NCBI GenBank assembly: GCA_039602395.1
Contig: JBCNJP010000003.1
Span: 13,909,691-13,973,690, forward strand
DNA length: 64,000 bases
Direction of reading: 5' to 3'
Source: Deinandra increscens subsp. villosa
Taxonomy: Eukaryota > Streptophyta > Magnoliopsida > Asterales > Asteraceae
Both the position numbers and the translations under genes were made by a program. Of this stretch, positions 19,131 to 31,667 are shown one piece after another. Numbering within the stretch: position 1 is the first letter of the stretch; every line of letters starts with the position of its first letter. The notes beneath the pieces were generated by a model, which worked only from the letters and a program-made list of their open reading frames with translations, had not been told where the DNA came from and did not search any database.

Positions 19131-22100
19131 GACGTTATATTTAACATGCCCATAGACATCAATGCCCATAGACATCAATGCGTCTCTCGAAATAAACCTA
19201 ACAATTACCTAAATATAATAAACCAAACCTTAAATAGTTTACTTTTACTTTTTTCCATTTTGACCACAACTTATTTTACCCTTTACCCCTAATATATTTA
19301 TGTTTTAGCCCCCCCCCCCCCCACCCACATGTGTATCATTGTATGTTTGGTCAAATAGTACACATTTTCTTTCTTCTTTCTTGATAAACCAGATTCACAC
19401 GCAAAGGTGAAATCTAGATATCCCTTTCATCGGCATAGAAAGAAAGGAAAAAGTTGGGGGCACCGCTCATAGTTCTCCGGCGAGAATTCCGGCCGTTTGG
19501 CGACCACCCAGCGGCAGCAAACCGCTCACCAGCAACTGTCTCTCTCTTCGTCTTCTCTAGCCAACCTCTCAAGGCAGATGTCTCCGGCGCATCCTCAGTC
19601 AAGATTAGGTGAACCTTCATCGTCTGCTTTACTGTTGAAGATCGTTGAAGATGTGTGTTGCCTCCTCCGATTTCGATGTTTTGTTGCTGCTCTAGGTAAG
19701 TGACGTTGTCTTTGTTTCACCTTTTCAGTTTTCTTGCTTCTTCCTCTGGTTATTTATGACAGAGTAATTTTTTCAGCCATTTAGGGTTTAGGGTAGAGTA
19801 ATCGTGGGTGCTTCTCTCTGTAAAGCTCGACTCATTAGAAATTTCTAATTGCGGGTGTCGTTAATGGTGGTCCATGGTCCCGTAGATATCCTCACCGAAT
19901 CGGAATACTTGCATTCTCAATCCGTCTTCTCGGTAAGTTCAGTGGATCTAATCATCGGTTGATTGATGTGTACATGAGATATTATTCTGATGTGTACAAA
20001 GTGATCTATTTTGATACATTTTTCTTGCAGGTTATTAGGTATAGGAGTGTTATTCATGAATTTGATTTTTATTTCCATTAGAGAGTCATTAAGGTTGAAA
20101 TAAAGTGCTAAACTAACAGGTTATTAGGTATATGATTGTTAAGCTTCATCCAGGTATAACAAAGTGGCTTTTCTGGCCTTCTTTTGGCAAAACCGGTTAG
20201 TTTAGGGTTTTAATAGTTTGATTTTTGGTTTTGTATTGTAATTTGCTGATGTTCGTTCGATATTAACCCAGATATATTTGTCATTTGTAATCTAATATAT
20301 TCGGTGGATGATTTGCAGATGGTGAGATTGATAAGGATAATGTACACATTTTCTTCTTCACCCGTTTCTGTTTTCGTCTATTTAAGTAGTTTGAATGACC
20401 CATTGTTTTGCAGGGACAGTGAGTGTTGGCAAAATCAAGCTGTTAATGTTGCTTTGTATTGTTTACCCTTAAAGAAGTTGTACTAATTTTTTTGATCAAA
20501 TACAAGAACTTCAGAAGGAAAAGGTAACAATTTCTATTTGACTTTTGTTTATCTCATTTTTTAAGTTATTCGCTTATGATATTGTTGATTAGTGAATCTA
20601 GGACTCTATGAAACTGTCCAATTTATCTGTTCAAGTGTTCATTGAGTGCATCTAAAACTATTATATTTTGGATTTTTGGTTTCTTCCTGAATGTCATGTT
20701 TTGGCTTCTGAGTTATATATTTCAGATTTGATAACCCTATAAATTCTACTTTATATTCTCACAGTCTGAGTTTTCCCATCACCAAATTTCATGTTTCTAA
20801 ACATGTAATTTAATTAGAAGATACAGTTATTCTTTATCATTTAAAAGTTAATGAATCCTTATGTAGGAGAATAATAAGGATGCGTTCGAGTGATTGGACA
20901 AAGAAAAGATATAAGGTATGCTTATTTGAGATACTTTTTCAGAAGCATATATTTTGTTTTAAGCATTTTCAGAACCATATATTACAGTGCACCCTTTTGC
21001 ACTGTAATTATTAAGGATTTACCTAACATTTAGGTCTCTTTATGTTCAGGGGAGTTGAGGTCTACAACTTGCAGTCACACACACATGCCACATTTATGTT
21101 TGCATACTGTTTAAGCATCTTTCTAGATTTAAACATGTGTGCTTCAAAGTTAAATAATGTACTTATATATGTTATAAATGGAATGCTTTCTAGATTTTAA
21201 CAGTTGTGCTTTGAAGTTAAAATAATGTATGATATAAATCGAAGGGGTGTAAAGCCTGGTGGGTGTCATAACTACCCATCCTTTCCATCTAAACAGTTGT
21301 GGCCGAAGGTATCAAATCTGAAGGTAATAGTTAAAGGTTACAAAAGCAAGGAAGGATTTGATGTAGTAATGCTTATCCTCTTTATATTTAGGAAAAAAAA
21401 ACTTATGCATGTATATTAAGTAACAACTTATATATGTCTGATGTTGTAGGTTACCACTTTTCTATAATATTTATATTTTCGAGTCTTTTTTGGTTTTATT
21501 TTAAGTGTTATATTATCTGATTATAGTCTACTGTGACCGTTTCTCTTGGTTGTTTGCAGTCTTTTTTTTGGGGTGTCATGATGACTTGATCTCACGTTCT
21601 GTTGTTTATTTACGGTTATAGTATGAATGTTGAATATGTAGTGTACATTTAATTCTGTGGCAATTACTCACGGACAGAAATGTCACAATACAAAACGAGT
21701 TACAAAGACGGAGACTAGATTATGTTAGTTTAGTTGCATATCTATTCATGTTTATTTTAGTTAAAATGGTAGCTTATCAATAATCTTGGTTTGGCTCTTG
21801 CTGCTGTGCAGGTTTTGCCTCTCTTGCTGCATGGGTTTAGCGTGTATAGAATCGAAGTTATAGGGTATTCAATCGAATCGATGTCTTTCCGGTAACTTTC
21901 TTTTTGAAAATTTAGGGTTATTTACTGCTGATTTCATACGTACAGTTAGTTATATAGGTTAATGGCAGTAGTCTATTTATTTATATTGTTGAACTAACAT
22001 ATAATATTTTGCACTGCAGGAATGAAGCTGACAGTTAAATAAATACTAATTGGTCACAAGTCTTAAAGCACATACATCACATGATTGTATGAATACATTT

Positions 22101-22741
22101 CCTCACACTTTATGCGTTTGGTACTGCACTTTAGTTACAATCTAAACAATTGCTCTGTTAGGCTGTTTATCATTCTTTTTCATGCATTTTTCTGCCTTTT
22201 TAAGAGCTTACACCACACAGGCTATATATAAATTTCGCTTATAATTTCATTGGTTAACTTTAACGGCATTTTTAATTACATGAGTGGCAGTTTGGATTCA
22301 GCAGTTTTAAAGACACAACCAAGAGGTTGTATGGGACTAATGATTTATGGATTTCCAGCACTCAAAATTGCGAATGAGGTAAGTGTGGCTCAATCAAACA
22401 AACAATTACAACATGCCATGTGCTCGAAGAAATAGTTCTTATCAGCGAATAGATGGAGTTACTTCGTATTCCTAAAGGATTTTAAGGTGAAAGGCATTGG
22501 ATTATGTTTGTGTTTCATTGTTAATGATCTATTTTATCAATGTGTATTGTTGTAAAGATATATTTGGCATTATGTGTATTGTTGTAAAGATATATATGGC
22601 ATTGTATTTAGACTACTTTCATAACACTTATTTCATGTACTCAAACACTTATTTCATGCACTCAGGTGGGACTGCTATCTTAAGCCGTCACGTTATTTAA
22701 AATGGTGAGGCCGCCGCAACGCGCGGCGGGTCACCCACTAG
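19131..22741 (+). mobile_element. Helitron-like region with intron/exon texture
   Basis: The right terminus is a good Helitron 3' end: a perfect 7-bp stem CCGCCGC/GCGGCGG (22711-22729, 5-base loop) followed by CACCCACTAG at 22732-22741 and a T. Upstream lie about 3.3 kb of T-rich, intron-like DNA with many GT/GCAG borders. A C-rich, coding-like first exon lies near 19490-19700, and short open segments such as PRGCMGLMIYGFPALKIANE occur near 22320-22380. This looks like a gene carried or captured by a Helitron. No Rep/helicase frame is present and the 5' TC terminus was not located. The start given is only the end of the previous repeat. Confidence 0.45.
22711..22741 (+). other. Helitron 3' hairpin and CTAG terminus
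   Basis: GC-rich 7-bp perfect stem, then the CTAG end followed by T, matching the Helitron rule (hairpin about 10 bases before CTRR, insertion before T). Confidence 0.65.
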
Positions 22742-23234
22742 TTCTTATTCATTTATCTATTAACCAAGATTTGAAAAAACCGTAGGGTGCTAGAGTCACT
22801 GCCTGTGACGTGGCTTCGCCGCTAGTTGTAAGCGATTGGTGTTGCTTGTAGGGGTTTAAGGAGTAGTGTCAAGTGTGGGTGATCTAACGAGTGCACGTAT
22901 GATATGAGGTGACAATTGTGGCCAGGTTTTATGATTTTGACAATTGACACGTACCAATAATACACTATCTTCACGAGATTATCCTATGTCGACTTTCATT
23001 TATTAGAAAGTCACGAAAATGGGTTTTAAGAGTATGGATGTCCCCACACGTATGGCGATATCTTATTACTTATATTTATTTTAATATAGTTACTAATTTC
23101 TAAAGTAAGCTATATAATTTTACGTGTGTTGTCATAGAAATACCACGAAAATATAAAACGGTAACTTTGTAAAGTGTCATATAAAGAAAATAGAAATTAT
23201 TTTTTTTATAATAACGTGAAACAAAAGTAATAAA
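22742..23234. other. intergenic sequence, nothing recognised
   Basis: AT-rich, no open frames longer than chance and no repeat recognised. Confidence 0.5.
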
Positions 23235-23243
23235 TAAAATAAA

Positions 23244-24377
23244 GAGTTAATTGCAAATTCAGTCCCTGTGGTTTGGAGCAAATTGTAATATCATTCAAAA
23301 TGAAACTTTTTTGCATAGGATACTCTGTGGTATTGTTTTATTACAAATTCAGTGCAAAAGACTAACTCCGTTAGAATTTCTGTTAAATTCAAGGGTATTA
23401 TGGTCTTTTTTACTAAGGTACAACTAAGTGATGCTAGGTACAATCTGTTGATGCATATAATTAACTTGAATGGTGGTTATATTAAGTTGGAGGACTAGTT
23501 ATGTATTTACTCAAACTAAATAAAAATATAAAAATATAAAAATATGTTATACCACAGCCATCATGTTTCTATCTCAACTGGCAACAACCAGTCCACCACC
23601 ACATCTCCGGTGAGTTATGAGGCTTTCAGATCTTAAATCAAGCGCATCGGTGGAAGTGGAGACAAATGGGAACAAGATCTGAAATCAAGCTCATTGGCCG
23701 AAGTGCTTAGTTGGGATAAATTAAAGAAACTGTGACAGGATTTGATCCCGAGAACGAGAGTTGTGTTTCCGGCGATGCCGGTGAGAAGTGAAGACATCGG
23801 CGGTGGTCGCCGCCCTACGCCGCCGATGGTTTCAATGTGCCCTCAAAATCCAAACCCCTTTTGTTGTTTTTGTGTTTAACTAAGGTGCCCTGGACTTTGT
23901 GAAGACATCAGCGGTGTACATCGGCGCCGCCGGTGGGAGGAGGGAGGCAGAGAGCGGCGGCTGATGAGCGGCGAAATTATGGTGGTGGGTGGCGGCGCCG
24001 GTGGGAGGATGCTGGTGGTGGTGATGAAGGATCGAAGGTTTTGGAGGTTGGGGGAGAGATGGAGACGGGTGAGGTTGAAGATTCTGTTTTTATTTTTAAA
24101 ATAAGTTTAAGAAATCTACATAATTAACCCTCCAACTTTAAAGAAGTTTACTGATTAACTATGTGCATTAACAAATTGTACCTGGCATCACTTAGTTGTA
24201 CCTTAGTTAAAAAGACTATAATACCCTTGGACTTAACATAAATTTCTAACAGAGTTAGTCATTTGTACTGAATTTACAATAAAACCAATACCACAGAGTA
24301 TCATATACAAAAAAGTTTCATTTTCGATGATATTGCAATTTGCTCCAAACCACAGGGACGAAATTTGCAATTAACTC
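23244..24377. mobile_element. Mutator-like non-autonomous element with long TIRs
   Basis: Imperfect terminal inverted repeats of roughly 230 bp begin GAGTTAATTGCAAATTCAG and end CAATTTGCTCCAAACCACAG ... TTAACTC. A perfect 9-bp duplication TAAAATAAA flanks it (23235-23243 and 24378-24386), as Mutator-like elements make. The middle (about 23560-24100) is GC-rich with GGCGGCGG-type codons and could be host-derived. A small frame at 23933-24127 is glycine-rich and low complexity and is not a convincing gene. No transposase. Confidence 0.85.
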
Positions 24378-24386
24378 TAAAATAAA

Positions 24387-24829
24387 AACAAAATGAAATG
24401 AACTGTGAGCATAATAGTACAAAACTAAAATAAAATAAACTTAAAAAAAGGAAAAAAAAAGAAAAGAGGAAAAAGAGACAAAAAAATATTACCTAAGAAT
24501 GAAAAAGGAAAATAAATAGTTTAAGGATAAAAAGAAAATGGTTATTAGCTTCAAATAATCCTAACTATTATTTTTTGGTCAAAAACATTTTTAACTATGG
24601 AAATAGCCAAAGTCACTTCTAACTATCTATCTATTTTTTTCACCACTCCCCCCATTAATGTTTTTTAAAATCATTACTTGAACGCCTACGTGGCAGTCCT
24701 ACGTAGCTTATTTTTAACAAAAAATAAAATAAAATGCCACATGTATTTATTCCCTTTACATAAAATTGAACCATAATTCTAAAAAGACATCGACATCGTC
24801 CCTCCAAGCTCCAACTGAACTGCAGCGAG
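24387..24829. other. AT-rich spacer
   Basis: A-rich tracts near 24430-24500 and pyrimidine-rich stretches. No gene, and no repeat with recognisable ends. Confidence 0.5.
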
Positions 24830-25005
24830 ATGAACCAGTCGACGGCCTCCTCTGGATCAGCTGACCAAAATCATCGGTTTTTCAAAGTTGACATGAATCG
24901 AAACATCTATTGCCACCATGATTTGCCTTCAATTCGAAGATTTGCGGATCATAAAAGTTCAAGAATGGGGGAAGAATTCTATGGGTGTCCTCTATGGCCG
25001 GTATG
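24830..25005 (+). pseudogene. GRF-type zinc-finger fragment
   Basis: From the ATG at 24830 the frame reads a serine-rich start, then YCHHDLPSIRR ... GEEFYGCPLWP. This resembles the GRF zinc finger (C-x-C ... F-x-G-C-P), a nucleic-acid-binding motif common in small plant proteins. After about residue 58 the family resemblance stops and LINE sequence takes over in another frame. It may be the 5' end of a host gene or of another element into which the LINE inserted. The exon has no visible continuation. Confidence 0.5.
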
Positions 25006-27032
25006 TGTTCAACTTCAAGTTTTTGAAGCACTTTTGGGACATTTTTTAGTACGACTTCAAGGGGGTGATGGATATATTCTTTACGGAGGGGCTGTTAGAT
25101 CGGAGGTGTATTTCGTCCTTCATATGTCTTATTCCTAATTCGGCGGACCCGTAAACATTCAATGATTTTAGGCCTATTACTTTGCTTAGTTGTATTCAAA
25201 AGGTAGTCTCGAAAGTTCTCGCTAATCGGATGAAGTCGGTTATGCCTTCCGTCATCTCCGATAACCAAATGGCCTTTGCTATGGGAAGGATATCATCGAT
25301 GGTCCTTTGATAATCAACGAAATTCTTGCTTGGTTGAACAGGTGAATCACGAAGCAATGTTTTTTAAAATAGATTTTAATAAAGCCTACGACTCCCTTGA
25401 TTGGAACTTCCTTGACTCCATTCTCTTGCAAATGAATTATCCCCTTCTGTGGCGGAAGTGGGTGCGTGGTGTCCTTCAAGCCTCCCGGTCTTCGATTCTC
25501 ATTAATGGTTCCCCCTCTCGTGAGTTTGATGGCTTTAAAGGTGTGAGACAAGGGGACCCCCTTTCCCCATATTTGTTTATCATTGCGATGGAATATTTTC
25601 ATTGGATTTTGTCTAAAGCGGAGTCAATCGGTTTGTTTCATGGTGTCCAACTTCCTAATAATGGTCCCTCCTTATCTCATGTTTTCTTTGCAGACGATGT
25701 GATGATTATGGGTGAATGGTCTTACTCCAACTTCTTGAACCTCCGACGGCTTCTTTGGGGATTTTTCTTGGTGTCCGGACTACGGGTTAACCTTTTTAAA
25801 TGCGGTCTTGCGGGTATTAATATTGATGCTCATGAGATTAAGTCTAGGGCCGAGTTGTTGGGGTGCAAAGTATGTTCTTTCCCCTTTGAATATTTGGGCT
25901 TGTTGGTGGGTGCCAATATGAACAACAAAAGCAATTGGATGAAGGTTATTGATGTTGTTCGTAATAGACTTTCTAGTTGAAAAAGTCAATGTCTCTCCAT
26001 GGGAGGTAGGCTTAACTTAATTAAATCGGTGCTCGATTGCCTCCCGACGTACTTTTTTTCTTTATACCGAGCGCCTAAAAACGTCCTCAACTGCTAGAAA
26101 AAATTTGCAGCAGATTTTTGTGGGGTGGAGGGGAGGATTGTAAAAAGATACACTGGGTGTCATTGGAAAATATTTGCAAAGCTAAAGAGTTGGGGGCGCT
26201 GGGTTTGTCGTCTTTCATTAACACTAATAGATGCTTATTGGCCAAATGGGCATGGAGATTCTATACAGAACCCAACCGGTTGTGGAGACGAGTTATCTGG
26301 AGCATACATGGGAGGGTTGAGTCGGGCTTGGTTCTTCCTTGTCATAGGATGGCCACTGGTATTTGGAAGGCAGTTTTGAAGGTTATTGCTGAGCTTAATA
26401 GGCCTGGTGTGAATTTTCAGGATCTGTTGGTGGAGGTTAACGGTTCGTGGAGATGGGGAGGAGATGATATGGGCGCTTTCTCGGTTAGAGGTCTTTGCAA
26501 GTTGCTTTCTGGGTCAGCGGTGTCTCAGATTGCTTTCCCTTTGGAGTGGAGTAAAGCGGTGCCTCTGAAAGTGAATTTAGTGGCTTGGAGGGCGATTCTC
26601 TATCGCCTGCCGACCAAAGACAGTCTCATCCGGAGGAGAATTCCGATCATTAATGAGTATTGTGTGCTTTGCGACGAGGTGCCGGAGTCTTCGCTTCACA
26701 TTTTTACAGGATGCAGCTTTTCAGATTCGGTGTGGCAAGTCATTGCTCAATGGTGTAAAATTCTGCAGATTGTTGCGTTTTCGGTGTCGGATCTTGTTTC
26801 GCATCATAAGGTGTGTGGTTTGACCCCCAGGAAAAGAAATATGTTAATGATAATTCTTCTCACCGGCTTATGGAGCATTTGGTTGGAAAGGAACAAGGCG
26901 ATCTTCAAGCAAAGACCCCCGTCAATTACTCGTGTGATTTTGGAGATTAAAAATTGGAGTTATGTGTGGTATGTTAATTGTTGTAACGATCGACCCGTTA
27001 GTTGGACGGATTTGTCTTCTTTTGTTTTGTAA
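25006..27032 (+). mobile_element. 5'-truncated LINE (non-LTR retrotransposon)
   Basis: Starts inside the RT region in a broken frame (FKFLKHFWDIF, then RPITLLSCIQKVVSKVLANRMK). The RT core continues in an open frame at 25276-25980: FFKIDFNKAYDSLDW, GVRQGDPLSPYLF and FADDV, the catalytic motif. A stop at 25978 replaces a Trp codon, and another stop and a one-base frameshift come near 26095-26115. The frame at 26118-27032 then holds the C-terminal part with the zf-RVT zinc-binding region (WRAILYRLPTKDSL ... CVLCDEVPESSLHIFTGC). There is no endonuclease domain and no ORF1. This is an L1-like lineage by domain order. The copy is dead. Confidence 0.88.
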
Positions 27033-28285
27033 TGTTTAATGTATGATATATATGTTAGCAAACGTATCAAGTGTCTCACATTCATGTCGGGGCACCAATA
27101 AACGAGTATTAACTTGCCTGAAATGTAAATACTAACACGCACACATAAAATATTATAAGTATTAGAGTCAAATGACAGGAACTCACTAAAAACTTTAGAT
27201 ACTGCCAGATTTAGCTCGCATTATGAGTGTAACTAATTACAGATAGACGTTAAAAAGGGTATATTTCGTTTCATGTGCTCCTTTGTGGTGCATCCTCATC
27301 TTTTTTTTTTCGGCTAAACCCATCTTCCCATTTTAAAGATAAACGCGGATTCTTGACTCGTTTTTCATGACCCCACCCATTTTGAAGAAATCCTAATTGA
27401 ACTCGTTCCTCCTATATCCATCAATAAAATTATAAAAAATGATACTAGTGGGACGAAAAGTGAGGAGTGTCACATGGTGTGTGGGATTATAATGTGGACA
27501 GTAAATCGCCTAATATGAGTGGACATGGGTTGACACATAAATGTGAAACAATAAAACATGTTAGGTTTTTAATAATATTTCCATGTTCAAGAAATAGTAT
27601 CTTAATTGGTTGCGTCCTAAAATACATGATAAAAACAACAAAAATATTGTTTTAAAGCGATTGTAATCTTCTTTTCATAGTTAAAGGTAAAAGTGTAAAA
27701 CAATAGCACACATCAATGAAAATGTTCAATGAAAATGTTCAATGTAGATGGTGATGGAACATATTTTTAATCTCTGTTTTTTTTAAACAAATAAATCTTT
27801 ATTTTTCTTCCTCCAGGTTTTTAAGTGTTTGTGAAACATTTTTCAAATTTCGCAAACAATATCCTTCTTTTTTTAAACAACACCACTTAGTTTTTTAACA
27901 TAAAATCATCACATTTTCACTCTACAGGATTTAAATCCACAACATTCGATCGGTAATCACGATTTTGGCAACCTATAGAACCGAAACCATGTCGTTCAAT
28001 ATCTTTGACCTGATTGTCGTGCTATGTCATAGATGACATAGCCATAGAATGTTTTGCATGCGGCGACCAACTAAGAGTTGATGTATATGCACAAAAAAAT
28101 TCTGTCAAACTAGGCCAACATATAGCCAAGGGTTTATCTCATAACTATAGACATATTCTTGTCCACAGCCCATGCTGATAAACATATAGCTAAATGGTCA
28201 CCTATAATTAATATAAGGTGAGCGTGAAAGCAATTGAACAAAAATGTTTTTCAATGCCAACTTTGCAAAAAATGCGTAAGTTGAC

Positions 28286-28290
<5 letters not shown>
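27033..28290. other. AT-rich intergenic sequence
   Basis: No convincing gene. The only local repeat seen is a short tandem AATGAAAATGTTC pair at about 27714-27740. Confidence 0.5.
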
Positions 28291-28351
<61 letters not shown>

Positions 28352-28748
28352 TTGGGTTATAATACAAAGTACTTTTTACGTGAGAAGTGTGAGAAGTGGT
28401 TGATATGTTAATTTTTAACACATGATATTGTCTTTTTATTATATTTTAGGTAAATATATGACAATCCTAAAATAAATACACCATCCATTGAATTCCAAAC
28501 ACTACCAAACACCATTTATTAAGAATTATTAAAAGGGCACTGTGTTAGGATATTATTACACTGTGTTTACATTGTGTTATCCTTTAACTCTAATTTTGAT
28601 AAACATATGACATTCTAATATGGAAAAAACAATGTATAGTGTTATATATTTACCAAAAACATAACTAAAAGATATCACAATGCATTAAAATCTAACACAT
28701 CATCCACTTCTCACATTTCTCACGCAAAAAGTACTTTGTATTATAACT

Positions 28749-28804
<56 letters not shown>
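28291..28804. mobile_element. MITE inserted in a TA microsatellite
   Basis: A 408-bp unit (28347-28754) has inverted ends of about 50 bp (ATAATACAAAGTACTTTTT ... GAGAAGTGG and the mirror). It is flanked on the left by (TA)28 and on the right by (TA)25. TA-microsatellite-loving MITEs are known in plants (Micron type); family membership here is not proved. Confidence 0.7.
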
Positions 28805-28807
<3 letters not shown>

Positions 28808-28934
28808 ACATTTTACATTTATTTGATCAGTAACAATTAGAATTTTTCTAAAGAATCACCATAAATGAATTCGAACTCATTATACTTTAGCCAAGTATAC
28901 ACACTATATCATCATGGTTTCTCCTAAAATAAAA

Positions 28935-30219
28935 GGAAAAATTGCGCCAAATAATCTCAACTTTTCACTTTTTGCAAATAATAATCCCACCTTTAGATTT
29001 AGCAACTAGCACTCCCAATTTGTTAACATTTTGCAAATAACAGCCCCGCCGTTAAAAAATCTAACTCCGTTAACAGATGCTGACGTGGAAGCTGATGTGG
29101 AATTTTTTTTTTCTTTTTAATCCCAACTTATCACATTTTTGCAAATAATAATCCCATCTTTAAATTCATTATGTTTGACTTTTTGGAGTCAAACTTCATG
29201 TATTTTGACTCAAAATTGGACCCGAAATTGAGTTTGTTTGTGTTTGTGATTGATTCCAGTAGTTATAGTTTATCAAAACGAATCTACCGTAGGTTACGAA
29301 AACAATTTTCATTGAGTTTTGTTCATAATCACGAAATGGGGGTGGTGAACATGTTCTTGAGCTTATCAATGGTGAAATCTTTAATCCTTAACGGTTTTCT
29401 GCAAGTCTGGTTCCATTAGCTTCGGTTTGAACTCGTGAATTCAATGGTACAATCGGTTTCGAATTTCGTTCATGTTTGTGTGATTCACCATTAATGAGCT
29501 CTTGAAGAACACCATTCTTTGATAATGGTGAATCACACAAACATGAACAAAATTCGAAACCGATTGTACCATTAAATTCATGAGTTCAAACCGAAGCTAA
29601 TCGAACCAGACTTGCAGAAAACCGTTAAGGATTAAAGATTTCACCATTGATGAGCTCAAGAACACGTTCACCACCCCCATTTCGCGATTATGAACAAAAC
29701 TCAATGAAAATTGTTTTCGTAACCTACAGTAGATTCGTTTTGATAAACCATAACTACTGGAATCAATCACAAACACAAACAAACTCCAATTCGGGTTCAA
29801 TTTTTGAGTCAAAATACATGAAGTTTGACTCAAAAAAGTCAAACGGAACGAAATTGTCCAAAATTGAGCTCGGATTCGACCCAAAAGTGCGTATAATCAA
29901 AGATGGCATCGCACGTGTCACTCGTCTGATTGTTTCGCGGATTTGATGGTGGCGAAGGGGTGGTTGTGGTGGTGGAGTGGTGGTGAGGTGGTGGTGGTGG
30001 TGAGGTGATGATGACTGGATATTGAAAAAAAAAGTAAAATTAAAAAAAAAATCCAAATCAGTTTCCACGTCAGCATCTGTTAACGGAGTTAGATTTTTTT
30101 AACGACGGGACTGTTATTTGCAAAATGTTGACAAATTGGGAGTGCCAGTTGCTAAATCTAAATGTGGGATTATTATTTGCAAAAGGTGAAAAGTTTGGAT
30201 TATTTGGCGCAATTTTTCC
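28935..30219. mobile_element. 1.3 kb foldback element, near-complete palindrome
   Basis: The left arm begins GGAAAAATTGCGCCAAATAA and the right arm ends TTATTTGGCGCAATTTTTCC. Beyond these ends the inner DNA is also inverted: the segment around 29170-29500 reappears reversed at about 29520-29860, leaving little unpaired centre. Flanks are AAAATAAAA (28926-28934) and TAAATAAAA (30220-30228), an 8/9 match, in keeping with a 9-bp Mutator-like duplication. Frames on both strands inside are mirror images of each other, not genes. Confidence 0.85.
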
Positions 30220-30228
30220 TAAATAAAA

Positions 30229-31266
30229 ATCCTTTCACTATGTGTCTAAATTAGGAAACCTACACCTTTGAAGTGATGCGAGTCCATAAAGTGGGTCGGT
30301 TTATATTGAAGTCTTTAAATGAGGATGAATCTTGGGTATTAAAAATTTAGTGAAACATTCATTATAGACACCCCGATAAGTGTAGACACGTGAACATCCT
30401 TAATTATCATTAGATCTCTTGATCTAGTAGTTGTGATTAATTTCTCTTTTTTTTTCTTTTTTTTACTTTTCAGAAAATTTCACATGTAAAATAGAGTTAT
30501 TTTGCATATGAAAGTGTTTACTATAAACCTCACTCTTAAACTATATGCCTTATGATAGCGATCAACACAAGGATGAAACTTCTTTCATACCATTACCATC
30601 TTTCTGCTTATGGTCTTTTGGGCCATTTAAATAGTCATGGGCTTGGAACTTACACTTACACATCTATCCCTCAAGAAGTGATTTAATCACTTATCGTAGG
30701 AGTAATATGCATTTAAACATAGGCATGTAAACATGTTGTACGCTATCACTTGGTATAGTATTTTTTTTTTCATTTATATATCTCTAAGAAGATTTGTTTG
30801 TAAGAGATTGGGTTGTTTTATTAAAATTAATTACAAAATAACAGTGATGCTCTTTTATTCTTTAACAACGCCTAGAACTTTTCTAGAAGGAAATCACCAC
30901 AATTTGTACCGTGAAAGATTTAAACTTACAACCTTTTGAAATTCACAATAATGCACTACTACGTGAGAATTAAATAGTAACAAAAATACAACACAAAACC
31001 AGACTCCAAATAATAGAAACGAAAACGTACATAAATGTAAATTGATTCAATAGTCTTGTAAGGGTTCTTTAATTAATGATTTTTGTAGTTTCTTGGCTGT
31101 AAAAATGAACAAGCTATTTGTGGACTTGTGGTTGAGGTATCATGTATAACACTGGTTTTTAAAGCAGATTTTGAGTATTCTGTAAAAGAGTTTGTTTATT
31201 TTTTAACGATACAATGTTCTAAACAATTTGTACAATTAGATATAAGCATGCACCTAATGCTAAATC
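30229..31266. other. AT-rich intergenic sequence
   Basis: No gene recognised. TTTTT-rich tract near 30440-30475. Small frames appear by chance. Confidence 0.5.
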
Positions 31267-31653
31267 TGTTAGTTATTAATTTTGACATGGGTTGACATGG
31301 GTCATGGTTTATGGGTCAATAAATTAGTTGGGTCTTAGTAATTCTGTACGTTGGAATAAAGAAAGAATGGGTTGTTGAGTTTGACCGGATTTCAAGAAAG
31401 TATATGTTGGAAGTGAGTTGGAGAAAAGAGTGGGTCATCTCTATACGTAGTCTTTAGGAAGTAGGTAGGTTTCTATTGGTTGTTTGTTAGTCCATGTTTT
31501 CTATGTATGACTATTTATAGTCAAGTAGTTTATTGAATAAAGTACAAGTCTTCTTCTCTATTTACATTCTATTTACTCTCTGCAACTTACTTCTCTCAAA
31601 TATATCTGTGAGTTCATTTTTCTTTGAGTGATCACTTGGGGCCTGAGCCAACA
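31267..31653 (+). repeat. copia 5' LTR (plus orientation)
   Basis: Ends GGGGCCTGAGCCAACA immediately before a tRNA-iMet primer site, so the 3' border is firm. The left border, TGTTAGTTATTAATTTTG, is a guess. AATAAAGTAC near 31536 could be the polyadenylation signal. Confidence 0.65.
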
Positions 31654-31655
31654 TT

Positions 31656-31667
31656 TGGTATCAGAGC
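31656..31667 (+). other. tRNA-iMet primer-binding site
   Basis: TGGTATCAGAGC, the standard plant copia primer site complementary to initiator Met tRNA, lies two bases after the LTR. Confidence 0.85.

Noticed and set aside
29171..29946. Frames on both strands inside the foldback element
   Set aside because: They are mirror images of each other, caused by the palindrome.
31656..31667. tRNA gene at the GGTATCAGAGC string
   Set aside because: It is a retrotransposon primer site beside an LTR; no cloverleaf follows.
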